In this document: piece after piece, positions 24,529-34,664 of the stretch
Position numbering within the stretch: position 1 is the first letter of the stretch
Layout of the letters: each line of letters starts with the position of its first letter
Assembly (NCBI RefSeq): GCF_041262525.1
Contig: NZ_JBGCCK010000004.1
Coordinates: forward strand, 304,296 to 368,295
Reading direction: 5' to 3'
Origin: Streptacidiphilus sp041262525
GTDB taxonomy: Bacteria; Actinomycetota; Actinomycetes; Streptomycetales; Streptomycetaceae
Length of the DNA: 64,000 nt
Program-made: the position numbers and the translations under genes
The notes under the pieces: model-generated
Told to the model about the DNA's origin: nothing
What the model saw: only the letters and a program-made list of their open reading frames with translations
Databases searched by the model: none

Positions 24529-25662
24529 TCAAAGCTGCATCAGCAGCACAACGAGGCCGACCAGCACCGCCATCATCCCACCGTAGCCGTAGGCAATGCC
24601 GATGATGCCCACGACGGCGCGCTGCCACAGTCGCGGGCCGGTATACGGGGCGGCTGGCTGCGGCAGCGCGGGCGGCAGGAGCGGAGCCGCAGCGGCCTCC
24701 GGGAACAGCTCACTCCAACGGCGGCACAGCATCTGCGCCTTGGCCGAGAACTCGCTGTCCCAGAGCAGCGCCCCTCCCCGCGGTGCGGCAAGCAGCAGGG
24801 TGCGGCCGGTGGCGTCCACCATCGCGATGCGGTGGGTGCGGCGGACGGACACCAGTTGCAGGGCGCGGACCTCCGCCCAAGGCAGGGCGGTACGCCGACC
24901 GAACAGGTCGCGCGAGACAAGCTGTTCCCTGTCGGCGATGGTCCGGACGAACCAGAACCGGGAGGCGCAGCCGAGGATGAGCAGGCCGACAAGCCAGCCC
25001 AGCAGATGCTCGGCCGTCGAGCTGCCGCGGTCATGGGAGCTGCCCACCACCACCTCGATGGCGACCAGCGCCATCGGAAATGATGGATAGATCCGCTGCA
25101 GAACGGAAGGGCTGAGGCGGAAGCTATCCGCCAGCGGCTCGTCTTCCTCGTCCTCCGACCAGGGCACGCCGCCGCCGGCCAACCAGTGGGCGTGGATGGT
25201 GCCGAGCTTCTCATCGAAGCGGCGGTCCCAAGCGAGGAAGCCGGTGCAAGGCTGGCGCAGCGGGATCCGCGTGCCGTCGTGGAGGTAAAGCACGGCCCGG
25301 CGGCCTGTGCCAAGCGCGAAAGGCTCCGCCGCTACCTCGGCGATCTTGCTCCATGGCACCGTCCGCCGGCGGAACCGGTAGATCACGGCGGCCTCCGGGG
25401 TGAGGACGATGCCAACCCAGAAAGAGAGCCACCAGTTTTGAAGAGCCAGCAGCGCGAATGGCCACATTACGGTCAGGCGCTCTGACAACGGCTCACCCGG
25501 GATCGGCCAGGTGACGGCGTCTGTCACGAGAAGGGCCGCCATCAGCGCGTAGCAGCCGAGGCCGAACGTGGCCTGCCAGGTCGGTGCTCGGTAGCGCATC
25601 GCCAACGCTCTGCCCAACGGTCCCTGCTCCGACTCGGCGAACGGCTGCCCGGCGGCGCTCAT
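24529..25662 (-). CDS. Membrane protein with two PH-like (YdbS/YdbT-type) regions
   Basis: A 377-residue protein with paired hydrophobic segments near residues 30-85 and 195-240 and one at the C-terminus (GIAYGYGGMMAVLVGLVVLL). Each pair is followed by a short beta-rich stretch (VIYRFRRRTVPWSKIAEVAA; LVSRDLFGRRTALPWAEVRA), as in bacterial PH-like membrane proteins. Function is unknown. It reads opposite to the mobilisation genes and is probably cargo. Confidence 0.65.
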   Translation of the reverse strand: MSAAGQPFAESEQGPLGRALAMRYRAPTWQATFGLGCYALMAALLVTDAVTWPIPGEPLSERLTVMWPFALLALQNWWLSFWVGIVLTPEAAVIYRFRRRTVPWSKIAEVAAEPFALGTGRRAVLYLHDGTRIPLRQPCTGFLAWDRRFDEKLGTIHAHWLAGGGVPWSEDEEDEPLADSFRLSPSVLQRIYPSFPMALVAIEVVVGSSHDRGSSTAEHLLGWLVGLLILGCASRFWFVRTIADREQLVSRDLFGRRTALPWAEVRALQLVSVRRTHRIAMVDATGRTLLLAAPRGGALLWDSEFSAKAQMLCRRWSELFPEAAAAPLLPPALPQPAAPYTGPRLWQRAVVGIIGIAYGYGGMMAVLVGLVVLLMQL

Positions 25663-26443
25663 GATCCCTGCTCTCTTGCTCTGTTCATACGACTAGCGGC
25701 CGAGATCATGTCGCCACCGAGCGTCCCTGTGCAACAGACAAACCAGCTTCCTCGGCGGCTCAATGCCTAACAGTGCCTAAGTTACTCACAAGTAGGGGGA
25801 CTGATCCCCACCCATGACTGACGCACAAATGACCCCAGGTTGGACTAGGCGCGAGCGGGGCCGTGGCCCCGGCCAAGAAGAGGTCGAGGCGGTAGCGGTC
25901 AAGCTGCGCACGGATCGCCTCATCGGCCCAGTGAGCTCCACGATCCGAGGGAGCGGTCCAGCCGATGTCGAGGGCAGCCAGGCCCAGCGGGTTATCGACC
26001 GGAAGCGGTTCGTGCCGTTCGACCCCGCCAAGGGAGTGCGCGAGGTGGCTTGGGTCAGTACACAACGCCCCCGAAGCCGCTCACCCTCCCCTTGATACCG
26101 GTTCAGGACGCGGCATCATTCGGAGCCCGTTGGTCCGGTTTGCCCATGGCGACTCCGGCGGGCTTGGCGAGGTTCGCCCGCATGTTCCATCACACTTCGG
26201 CATCCCTTGTCTGCGAAGTTCCTGACAGCGGCCGACATGACGCCTTGCCAGATGACGAAGATATAGATATTCAAAGCGGACTATGTGCCTCCGATAGTTA
26301 CTCAAAGTCACCGCTGGAACGACTCTGCATGGCCAAGGAAGTCTGCCTGAGATGATCATCTGCACAGGTGGGAGCCATTGCTTCGCATACGAGGTGGGAT
26401 GATCGCGCGGCTGTGCACGTAACCGAAGCATGCACTGCCTGTC
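25663..26443. other. Long region without a supported gene
   Basis: About 780 bases. Open frames here are short and lack ribosome binding sites. A minus-strand frame at 25760-26065 (GLAALDIGWTAPSDRG) may be a relic, but I recognise no family. Bases 26230-26400 are unusually A+T-rich for this window and probably hold the promoter for the RHS gene, together with an imported-looking leader. Confidence 0.4.
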
Positions 26444-29400
26444 ATGATTCCTCGTTGGACTGGAAGCATCTTGTTCTCACGCAGATTCACAGGCGGACTG
26501 ATAAGCCCGCCCTTGACCCGGTCGGCCGCGCTCGCGGTGACAGCGGCGCTGCTTGCCGCCGGCACCGCCGTGATCGCACCGGCGACGGCGGCGAAGGCCG
26601 ACACCAACTCCTCCTCGACTACGACGGTGACCTCGCGGCCGGACGCCTACGCGGCGATGATGGCCGCGAAGAAGCAGGGCTCCGCGGTGGAGGTGCTGGA
26701 CGACCGCACCGACGCCTCCCAGACCTTCGCCAACCCCGACGGCACCTTCACGTACAACACGTTCGCGCAGCCCAAGTGGGTCAAGCAGGCCGGGGCGTGG
26801 AAAGACCTGGACCCCACCCTGGTCAAGGGCAGCAACGGCGCTTGGTCACCCGCGCTCTCGGAGTCCTCGCTGGTGCTCTCCGGTGGCGGCACCGGGCCGC
26901 TGGCGACGATGACGGTTGACGGCAAGCAACTCGGCCTGACCTGGCCGAGCGCGCTGCCCACCCCGACCGCCTCGGGCGCCACCCTCACCTACCCGAACGT
27001 GCTCGCGTCCGGGGTGGACCTGCAGGTCACCGCGACCGCGGCTGGCGGGGTCGAAGAGACCCTGGTCATCAAGAACGCCACCGCGGCCGCCGACCCGGCG
27101 CTCGCGGACCTGACCCAGACGGTCAACTCCAGCAACGGCACGGTCGTGTCCGCGGACGCGGGCGGGAACCTGACCGACACCACCACGAGCGGCAGCCTGC
27201 TGGTCAACGCGCCAGCCCCGGTCATGTGGGACTCGGCCACCACCACGGATGCCACCGCGACACCGTCGGACAGCCCCACCCCCACCCCCACCGCGAGCGC
27301 CACCGCGGGCGGCACCCAGGCCGGAGGCCTGGCCCGGGTTATGGTGGCCAGCCTGGCTGCACCCGGCACCCACTCCACTGCACACACCTCCGGCTCCCAT
27401 GCCCACCAGCGGCGGGTGAAGGCCACCTTCACGAACCACAAGCTGCACCTGGCCGCAGACACCTCGCTGCTGACCGCGAAGAGCACCGTGTACCCGGTGT
27501 TTGAGGATCCCGCGTTCGTACCGCACCCGACCTCCGGTGCCACGCTGCACTGGGACGAGGTCCAGCAGGCCTACCCGACCACCTCGAACTACGACGCCGC
27601 ACCCGGCTCAGGTCTCGCGGTCGGCTACCAGGGCTTCTCCTCCCCGACCGGCATCGAGCGCACCTACTACAACCTGAGCGTGCCGTCCTCGATCTACGGC
27701 TCCACGGTCATCTCGGCGTCGCTGAACACCACGGTCACCTACGCCGCCGCGTCAGGTTCAAACACCGACACCGTCAACGTGTACTCGACGTGCGCGATCA
27801 CCGCGTCGACGACGTGGAACGCGCAGCCGTGCCACGACAGCTCGGTCAACCCGAACTACCCCAACCCGGTCGTCGCCAAGAGCTTCACCACCACCAGCCA
27901 GAGCCCCAACCTGGCGGTGTCCTTCAATGTCCAGCCCTCGATGCAGCTGCTCGCGAACGGCAGCCACAACAACTGGACTGTCGGCCTGTACAACTCCACC
28001 GAGACCAACGACGTCAACCTGATCCGCTTCGCGGACAACCCAACGTTCTCCATCACCTACAACAACCCGCCGGCCACCCCGACGAACCTGTCGGTGAGCC
28101 CGTCCAACGTCGTCGGCTCGACGACATACACCTCCACCGGCAAGCCGACCCTGTCCGCGTCCGCCACGGACGCCAACAGTGACACGGTGCAGTACAGCTA
28201 CCAGATCCTTTCTGGAAGCACCGTCAAAGCCTCCGGCACTACCGCCTTTGTGAACTCCGGCACGGCCGCCACCTGGGCGCCCTCCACGGCGCTCGCTGAC
28301 GGCGCGTACACGTGGCAGGTCCGCGCCTACGACGGCCACGATTACTCGGCCTGGACCACCGCCAAGGCGTTTACCATCGACTCCACCACCCCGGCCGCGC
28401 CGACGGTGAACTGCCCCAGTTACCCGGCCAACACATGGACCGCTGCAATCTCCGGCGGGGTCACCTGCACCCTCTCCGACACCGCCACCGACCTGTCCGG
28501 CTATGCCCCCAGCCTGGACAGCGGCATCATGCCGCTGCAGAGCTCGACGAGCCTGGCGATCAACCCGGGCAACGGCCTGCACACCCTGACCGTGAAGGCG
28601 GTCAACAACGCTGGCACCGCCAGCGCTGCGACCACCTACGTCTTCGGTGTCGGCGGCGCCGCCCTGGTCACCCCAGTTGACCAGCAGACGACCTCCAACA
28701 CGGTCCAGCTCCAGGCGTCCTCACCACCAGGCACCGTCAGCGCCCAGTTCTACTACCGCGTCGGCACCAACGGCTCGTTCGTCCCGGTGCCCGTCGGTGA
28801 CGTCACCAACAGTGGGGCATCGGTGACCTGGCCGGTTGCCGTGCAGAACGTCTACACGACCGGAACTCTGTATGGGCCTCACGCCATGTTCGTGATGGGC
28901 GGCTCCGGGACCGTGACCTCCGAGGTCACCCCGCTGCTGACCTGGAACATGGCGCACAGCCTGAACACCGACGGCCTCGTTCAGGTCGAAGCGGTCTTCA
29001 CCGACTCCAACAACAACACCGTCACCACCCCCGCGGTCAACGTCACCCTCGACCGCCTCGGAACGGGCACGGACTTCGGAACCACCCAGGCCGGCCCCGT
29101 CACCGTGGGCCTGCAGTCCGGCAACGCCTCCGTCAGCGCCAACGACGTGAACATCTCCAGCTACGGCAGCGGCCTGTCCGTCGACCGCACCTTCAACTCC
29201 CTCAACCCGACCGTGAACACCGGCTTCGGCCCCGGCTGGACCACCAGCCTTCCGACCTCCGGCAACTCCTGGGCCTCGGTCACCGACGACGGCACCTACG
29301 CACAGCTCACCGGCCAGGACGGCTCGAAGCTGACGTTCGCCGCCGGAGCCGCCAGCAACGGGACCACCCCGTATACCGGTCAGGGCCCCGCCGCGGTCAG

Positions 29401-32400
29401 CGGCCTGACCCTGACCAAGAACTCGACCGGGTTCACCCTCACGGACACCAGTGGCGTCCAGGTCACCTTCGCTCTGCCTACCGGCGGCGTCGGTGGCCTG
29501 TACCTGCCCACCACGGTCACCCAGCCCGGCTCAGCCAAGTCCACCGGCTACATCTACGACCCGAACAACGGCCCCACCCAGGGCAAGCTGATGCTGATGG
29601 TCGCCCCCAACGCGGCCACCAGCACCCCGAACACCACCGCCTGCCCGTACCCGGCCACCAACGCGAGCTGGGCCGCCGGCTGCCGCGGCCTGCAGTTCGG
29701 CTACGACAGCACCACCGGGAACATCAACGAGGTCGACCTCCTCACCACCGACGGCACCACCCTGACCACGACCCCTGTCGCCAAGTACACCTACGACGCC
29801 TCCGGCCGCCTGGCCACCGAGTGGGACCCGCGGATCAGCCCGGCGCTGGCCACCACCTACAGCTACGACGAGAACGGCACCGCTGACCCGGACAACGGGC
29901 GCCTGACCCAGATCAGCCCCGCCCAGTCCACCGTCGGCACCCTCGCCCCGTGGGTGCTCGCCTACAACGACACCGCCACCAGCGCGGACTACGGCAAGCT
30001 CGCCTCCGTCACCCGCACCCACAACGCGGCCAACGGCGGCGGCACGGCCAAGACCGTGGTCGCCTACAGCGTCCCGCTCACCACCGCCGCAGGCGGACCG
30101 GCGAACATGGACTGGCAGACCACCGCCACCTGGGGACAGACCGACGTCCCCGCCTCCGCGGTCGCGATCTTCCCGGCCGACCACGCCCCCACCAGCACCC
30201 CGCCCACGGACTGGACCTACGCCCAGATCCTCTACTACGACGCCAACGGCAAGCAGGTGAACACCGCCAGCTACAACAACGGCTGGAACATCGCCACCAC
30301 GGAGTACGACAAGTACGGCAACACCGTTCGCTCGCTGACAGCTGGCAACAGGGCTACCGCGCTCGCCGCGGGCAGCACCTCCGCTACCGTCGCGGCCCAG
30401 CTCGACACCCAGAGCGTCTACAGCAGTGACGGCACTGGGCTCACCGACACCTACGGCCCCGCCCACCAGGCCATGGCCGCCGGCAGTATCCAGACCATCC
30501 GCACCCACGTTCACCAGGTCTACGACCAGGGCGCGCCAAACAGCGACAAGGACGCCAACGGCAACCCCTACCACCTCGTCACCAGCCAGACCGTGACCGC
30601 CAGTCTCGGCAGCTCGGTACCCGGCAGTAGCGACGTCGACGGCCGCACCACTCAGTCGATCTACAACAACGGCAGCGACAACGAGGGCTGGACCCTTCGG
30701 ACGGCACTGCAGACCGTCACCGACCCCGGTACTGGCCACCTCAACATCACCAAGACCATCGCGTACAACGAGAACTCGGGGCTGTACGGAGGCGAACCTC
30801 TGCAGATCTCCAGCAGCCAGCCCAGCGACACCGCAGGCACCGGCACTGGCACCACCAAGACCGTCTACTACACCGCCGGCAGCAACAGCGCCGACTCCGC
30901 CTGCGGCAACCAGCCCGCCTGGACCGACCTGATCTGCAAGACCGAGCCGGCCGCTCAGCCCGGCACCGCCGGACTGGCCAGCCTCCCGGTCACCCAGTTC
31001 ACGTACAACACGTACCTGTCGCCGCTGACCACGACGCGGACCTACACGGCCGCCGACGGAAGCACGTCCACTAGAACGACGACGGCCAGCTATGACGGCG
31101 CCAACCGCCAGATCCAGAGCGGCATCACCACCACCGGCACCGGGATGGGCGCGGCAGTTGCTCCCACCAAGACCGTCTACGACGTAGGTACCGGCCTGGC
31201 AACGGACACGCAGAGCCTCGACAGCGGTGGCGCTGTCACAGCCGACCTGAAGACCACCTACGACGACTGGGGCCAGGCCAGCACCTACACCGATGGGTCG
31301 GGTCAGGTCACCAGCTACGCCTACGACCTGGCCGGCCGGCCAGTCAGCCGCAGCGACAGCACCGACACCGTAACCCTTGTCTACAACGGCGGCAGCAACC
31401 ACACGGGACAGCTCACCGGGGAGACGGACACCAAGGCCGGCAGCTTCAGCTACTCCTACGGCGCGAACGGCAGTCTCAGCAGCTGGACCTACCCCGGCGG
31501 CACAACCGGCACACTCACCGTCGACTCCACCGGAACCAACACCACTGAGACTTACACCAACAGCAGCTGGAGCAACCCGCTCAGCGACAGCATCGTCAGG
31601 GACGCCACCGACGACTGGGTCAGCCGCACAACCCTGGCCTCCAACCAGTCCTACGTTTTTGACGCCGCAGACCGACTGAGCACGGTTGCGGACACGCAGG
31701 CCGGGCAGTGCACCACCCGCACGTACTCCTACGATGCAAACTCCAACCGAACCGGCCTGACCAGCGGCGCGCCCAACGCCGACGGCACGTGCCAGACCAC
31801 TACGACATCCACCAACTCGCACACCTACGACAGCGCTGACCGGATCACCGACACCGGCTTCGCCTACGACACCCAGGGAAACGTCACCACAACTCCCTCG
31901 GCCTACGCAGGCGGCATCGGCGACCTGTCCGCCACCTACTTCTCCAACAACATGGTGGCCAGCCAGACCCAGGCAGGCGACACGATCACCTGGGCTCTGG
32001 ACCCCGAGGGCAACCGCACGCTGACTCAGACCGACAGCAGCACCGGGTCAACCACCACGAACCACTTCGCGGACAACTCGGACAGCCCCGACCTGATCAC
32101 CGACGCAACTGGTGGTTGGACTCGCCTCGTGACCGGGCCTATCGGACTGCTCGCACAGGTGACCGCGACGGCGACAATGTTCGAGCTCCGTGACCTGCAC
32201 GGGAACGTGCTGGCGGACATCAACGCCAGCGACAACTCCGTCGCCGCGACCCACACCTACAGTGAGTTCGGCGCCGCCGAGACCGGGCCGGCCCAGAAGT
32301 ACGGTTGGCTGGGAGTCGACCTTCGCTCCGGCGGAGCCCTCGGCGGGCAGGTACTCATGGGCGCACGGGTCTACAACCCGTACACCGGAAGGTTCAGTCA

Positions 32401-32836
32401 GGTCGACCCCGTGACGGGCGGCAGCGCGAACAGCTACGACTACACCAACCAGAACCCGATCAACCAATACGACCTGACCGGCCAGTACTCCGAGTGGTGC
32501 AGCTGGGACAGCGGCATCCGCTGGGGCGGTTGGTACGACACCTGGAGTGGGTGGCAGGCCAGCTGGTGGAAGTCCTGGATAATCAAGGTCATGCAGGGAT
32601 GGGAGAACATCTTCCCTGCGGAGGTCCAGATCGACGGCCTCCAGACCAGGTGGGGCTATCAGGTCCAGTTCTGGGTCGAGATCTACGGCGGACAATGGCA
32701 TCGCTCGCGCCAGACATACTACTGGTACCAGTCCAGGTGCGAATTCGCCTTCACGCTGTTCTGGTGGGGCCCCACCTACCACCACACGTGGTATGAGTCG
32801 CCGTACATCTACGAATCGTCCTCGTACTACTACTAG
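26444..32836 (+). CDS. Secreted RHS-repeat polymorphic toxin with a Trp/Tyr-rich tip
   Basis: A 2130-residue protein. Residues about 25-52 form a Sec-type signal (SAALAVTAALLAAGTAVIAP). Then come an actinobacterial RHS N-terminal region, DNRLRE-like and fibronectin-like segments (about 540-650), a long series of YD/RHS repeats (about 1100-1900; YTYDASGRLATEWDP, YAYDLAGRPVSRS) and the RHS core end VYNPYTGRFSQVDPVTGGSA. The last 116 residues (from 2015) are unrelated to the shell and contain 17 Trp and 14 Tyr, ending SSSYYY. RHS shells encapsulate a C-terminal effector, so the tip is the likely toxin. The ATG at 26444 has only a weak ribosome site, so the start is uncertain. Confidence 0.88.
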   Translation: MIPRWTGSILFSRRFTGGLISPPLTRSAALAVTAALLAAGTAVIAPATAAKADTNSSSTTTVTSRPDAYAAMMAAKKQGSAVEVLDDRTDASQTFANPDGTFTYNTFAQPKWVKQAGAWKDLDPTLVKGSNGAWSPALSESSLVLSGGGTGPLATMTVDGKQLGLTWPSALPTPTASGATLTYPNVLASGVDLQVTATAAGGVEETLVIKNATAAADPALADLTQTVNSSNGTVVSADAGGNLTDTTTSGSLLVNAPAPVMWDSATTTDATATPSDSPTPTPTASATAGGTQAGGLARVMVASLAAPGTHSTAHTSGSHAHQRRVKATFTNHKLHLAADTSLLTAKSTVYPVFEDPAFVPHPTSGATLHWDEVQQAYPTTSNYDAAPGSGLAVGYQGFSSPTGIERTYYNLSVPSSIYGSTVISASLNTTVTYAAASGSNTDTVNVYSTCAITASTTWNAQPCHDSSVNPNYPNPVVAKSFTTTSQSPNLAVSFNVQPSMQLLANGSHNNWTVGLYNSTETNDVNLIRFADNPTFSITYNNPPATPTNLSVSPSNVVGSTTYTSTGKPTLSASATDANSDTVQYSYQILSGSTVKASGTTAFVNSGTAATWAPSTALADGAYTWQVRAYDGHDYSAWTTAKAFTIDSTTPAAPTVNCPSYPANTWTAAISGGVTCTLSDTATDLSGYAPSLDSGIMPLQSSTSLAINPGNGLHTLTVKAVNNAGTASAATTYVFGVGGAALVTPVDQQTTSNTVQLQASSPPGTVSAQFYYRVGTNGSFVPVPVGDVTNSGASVTWPVAVQNVYTTGTLYGPHAMFVMGGSGTVTSEVTPLLTWNMAHSLNTDGLVQVEAVFTDSNNNTVTTPAVNVTLDRLGTGTDFGTTQAGPVTVGLQSGNASVSANDVNISSYGSGLSVDRTFNSLNPTVNTGFGPGWTTSLPTSGNSWASVTDDGTYAQLTGQDGSKLTFAAGAASNGTTPYTGQGPAAVSGLTLTKNSTGFTLTDTSGVQVTFALPTGGVGGLYLPTTVTQPGSAKSTGYIYDPNNGPTQGKLMLMVAPNAATSTPNTTACPYPATNASWAAGCRGLQFGYDSTTGNINEVDLLTTDGTTLTTTPVAKYTYDASGRLATEWDPRISPALATTYSYDENGTADPDNGRLTQISPAQSTVGTLAPWVLAYNDTATSADYGKLASVTRTHNAANGGGTAKTVVAYSVPLTTAAGGPANMDWQTTATWGQTDVPASAVAIFPADHAPTSTPPTDWTYAQILYYDANGKQVNTASYNNGWNIATTEYDKYGNTVRSLTAGNRATALAAGSTSATVAAQLDTQSVYSSDGTGLTDTYGPAHQAMAAGSIQTIRTHVHQVYDQGAPNSDKDANGNPYHLVTSQTVTASLGSSVPGSSDVDGRTTQSIYNNGSDNEGWTLRTALQTVTDPGTGHLNITKTIAYNENSGLYGGEPLQISSSQPSDTAGTGTGTTKTVYYTAGSNSADSACGNQPAWTDLICKTEPAAQPGTAGLASLPVTQFTYNTYLSPLTTTRTYTAADGSTSTRTTTASYDGANRQIQSGITTTGTGMGAAVAPTKTVYDVGTGLATDTQSLDSGGAVTADLKTTYDDWGQASTYTDGSGQVTSYAYDLAGRPVSRSDSTDTVTLVYNGGSNHTGQLTGETDTKAGSFSYSYGANGSLSSWTYPGGTTGTLTVDSTGTNTTETYTNSSWSNPLSDSIVRDATDDWVSRTTLASNQSYVFDAADRLSTVADTQAGQCTTRTYSYDANSNRTGLTSGAPNADGTCQTTTTSTNSHTYDSADRITDTGFAYDTQGNVTTTPSAYAGGIGDLSATYFSNNMVASQTQAGDTITWALDPEGNRTLTQTDSSTGSTTTNHFADNSDSPDLITDATGGWTRLVTGPIGLLAQVTATATMFELRDLHGNVLADINASDNSVAATHTYSEFGAAETGPAQKYGWLGVDLRSGGALGGQVLMGARVYNPYTGRFSQVDPVTGGSANSYDYTNQNPINQYDLTGQYSEWCSWDSGIRWGGWYDTWSGWQASWWKSWIIKVMQGWENIFPAEVQIDGLQTRWGYQVQFWVEIYGGQWHRSRQTYYWYQSRCEFAFTLFWWGPTYHHTWYESPYIYESSSYYY

Positions 32837-32853
32837 GAATCGGCAGTAGCACC

Positions 32854-32887
32854 GGGGGTGTGGCCTCACACGCGGGGCCACACCCCC
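32854..32887 (+). terminator. Hairpin between the RHS gene and the downstream small genes
   Basis: Perfect 12-base arms GGGGGTGTGGCC and GGCCACACCCCC with a 10-base loop begin 17 bases after the RHS stop. It would end most toxin transcripts and implies that the small genes have their own or read-through expression. Confidence 0.7.
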
Positions 32888-32912
32888 CTGCACCAAGGGA
32901 GTTCGCCGCATC

Positions 32913-33137
32913 ATGACAGAGCACCTGCTCAAAATCGCCGTCGGCGTCGTCACCGTCATTTGCTCCAGCATCGCAGCATCGAAGATTGCACCCCGAAGGG
33001 GTGCCAACGCGGCGGACTGGAGCTTCATAGCCATCTTTCTCGGCCCGGCAGCGATCGTCCTGCTCCTCCTCTTCGGAGGGAAGGGGCGCAAGGCCCGTCA
33101 ACAACGAGCGGGCCTGAATCGTGAAGCCTCGGACTGA
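32913..33137 (+). CDS. Small two-helix membrane protein, candidate immunity protein 1
   Basis: The 74-residue product has hydrophobic segments at about 5-25 (LLKIAVGVVTVICSSIAAS) and 38-55 (FIAIFLGPAAIVLLLLFGG) and a basic tail. AAGGGA lies upstream of the ATG. It is the first gene after the RHS toxin, the usual place for an immunity gene. A membrane location would suit a toxin acting at or crossing the membrane. No family is recognised. Confidence 0.6.
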   Translation: MTEHLLKIAVGVVTVICSSIAASKIAPRRGANAADWSFIAIFLGPAAIVLLLLFGGKGRKARQQRAGLNREASD

Positions 33138-33158
33138 CGTCTGACGGAGTCGCGACGG

Positions 33159-33503
33159 GTGGGACAATCCTCGGCCCCACCCGGGGAGGTCCACCTCCAC
33201 TGGAACTCATCGCCCGACGACGTCACCGAACAATGGAATGTGCAACTACTTTGGGGGCTGGCTGCCGTGCTGGGAATGGTGCTGAAACGCATAGCGGAAA
33301 GCTGGAAGCGCCACGGCGCGCCATCGATGCCGATGAGCGTCGGGCTGGCAACTGCCGTCGGCGTCACATCCCAGATCCAGTCCTCGCCGGTATTGCACGG
33401 GGTCATCTTTGCCGGCGTCGCGTGGGGGATAGCCACAGTCCTGTGGGCCGCTGCCAAGTTCTCCCGCTGCGTCCGTACCTGGGCGAATACCCGTCGCACC
33501 TGA
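33159..33503 (+). CDS. Small membrane protein, candidate immunity protein 2
   Basis: A 114-residue protein starting with GTG nine bases after GGAG. Residues about 27-43 (VQLLWGLAAVLGMVLKRI) and 60-100 (MSVGLATAVGVTSQI, VIFAGVAWGIATVLWAAAKF) are hydrophobic, giving two or three helices, and the C-terminus is Arg-rich. It follows the 74-aa gene by 21 bases, so the two probably share a transcript. It may be a second immunity factor; nothing in sequence names its function. Confidence 0.55.
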   Translation: MGQSSAPPGEVHLHWNSSPDDVTEQWNVQLLWGLAAVLGMVLKRIAESWKRHGAPSMPMSVGLATAVGVTSQIQSSPVLHGVIFAGVAWGIATVLWAAAKFSRCVRTWANTRRT

Positions 33504-33779
33504 TCACGTGACACTCTCCCCGGGTGGGGCTATAGCACCGCGAAAGCGGACCACGGCCCCACCTGGGCTATTTCTCCCCCGTCTCCTGGGTTCTCCCACG
33601 CACGGTGCGCGGAAATGGGTAGGGCCCATGCCCGACAGGGCGGCCAGCACGGTGAGTACGACGCCCGAGGGATCGTGCGCCTTACCGGACCAGCCGACCT
33701 TCGGGCGCCATGAACATCAACCGGCACCCGTCTCACGCAGGCAGGCGCCGAGCGCCGCCCTCCCTGCCGAGTCTGTTTC

Positions 33780-33881
33780 GGGACGACTGCACTCGTCCCG
33801 GATCCGGCACTCGTACTCCGTCTGACCTGCGGTGCAACGAGTACAACGAGTGTTTCCACCCCCACCCCAAAACCCCCTCCA
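33780..33881 (+). repeat. Dispersed 102-bp copy of the oriT-like repeat
   Basis: Matches 21169-21270 over 102 ungapped bases with about 11 differences, including the GGGACGACTGCACTCGTCCC palindrome and the CCCACCCC tail. Only one arm of the large inverted repeat is present. It sits in a 406-base spacer (33504-33909) with no supported gene. The spacer also has a weak GGTGGGGC/GCCCCACC hairpin at 33523-33562. Confidence 0.75.
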
Positions 33882-33909
33882 CCGGCTGCACGCGCCCAGG
33901 CTCGGCGGC

Positions 33910-34611
33910 TCACTCGCAGCCGAGAAGGCCACAATCCTGGGACCTGCCAGGGGTGCTGGCACCGCCGCTGGCCATCAGCTGCCGCAGCGTCGGCGAGCAG
34001 CGCAGGCGCATGGAGGTCTTCCACGCGTCGTACGCATCGTGGTCCTCCCGCTCCTGGAGGAGGTGCTTGATCCAGGTGTGCACGACACGGTCCTCACGGG
34101 AGAGGCCGCTGCGGATCTCATGCACGACCGTGAGCGCGAGCCGATAGTCCGACAGCGGGACGAAGTTCAGGTCCACCCGAGTACCGCCCTCCAGGTAGCC
34201 GAAAAGATGGCGCGCCTCACCGGTCGGCCCGGGGCGAGTCTTGCGGTAGACCGCCCTCCCCGTCAGCAGGACCTCCAGCTGTCCCAGGTTCACGCAGCTC
34301 GCGGGCATCGGGGCGTACAGGTCGATGTCCGAGCACCCGAGCGCCGTCCCCGCGTACGACGACCCCATCGGGTGCGGGCGGCTCCCCGTCCACACCGTGC
34401 ACGACGACCGCGCGGCCTCCTGGACGGCCCGAAGACGCGCGCGGTCGACAGCCACCGTCTCGTAAAAACGCGAGGCCAAGCGCCGCTCGCCAGGAGCGAG
34501 GTGACCAAGGTCAACCCAGCCCACCGCGAGAACCGCGTTCAGGTCGCTCGTGCATGTGGACGGGCACAGGCCCTCGGCGATGGGCTGACACGGAGGGTGC
34601 TGGTGGCGCAT
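33910..34611 (-). CDS. Nucleotidyltransferase-domain protein (pol beta-like)
   Basis: The 233-residue protein carries the minimal nucleotidyltransferase signature MGSSYAGTALGCSDIDLYAP (G83, S84, D95, D97) and a third carboxylate in GGTRVDLNFVPLSD. This fold transfers NMP from NTP to small molecules, tRNA or protein. The gene follows the kinase by 53 bases in the same direction, with a small GTCCGGC/GCCGGAC hairpin at 34632-34648 between them. It may belong to the peptide operon or be a separate antitoxin- or resistance-like enzyme. The ribosome site is weak, so the start is uncertain. Confidence 0.72.
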   Translation of the reverse strand: MRHQHPPCQPIAEGLCPSTCTSDLNAVLAVGWVDLGHLAPGERRLASRFYETVAVDRARLRAVQEAARSSCTVWTGSRPHPMGSSYAGTALGCSDIDLYAPMPASCVNLGQLEVLLTGRAVYRKTRPGPTGEARHLFGYLEGGTRVDLNFVPLSDYRLALTVVHEIRSGLSREDRVVHTWIKHLLQEREDHDAYDAWKTSMRLRCSPTLRQLMASGGASTPGRSQDCGLLGCE

Positions 34612-34664
34612 GTCCGAGAGAGTACGTGCACGTCCGGCCTGGCCGGACAGCGGGGCCGACCCGG

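Noticed and set aside
25760..26065. Minus-strand 101-codon frame
   Set aside because: It has no ribosome site and no recognised motif. It may be a relic but I cannot support a gene.
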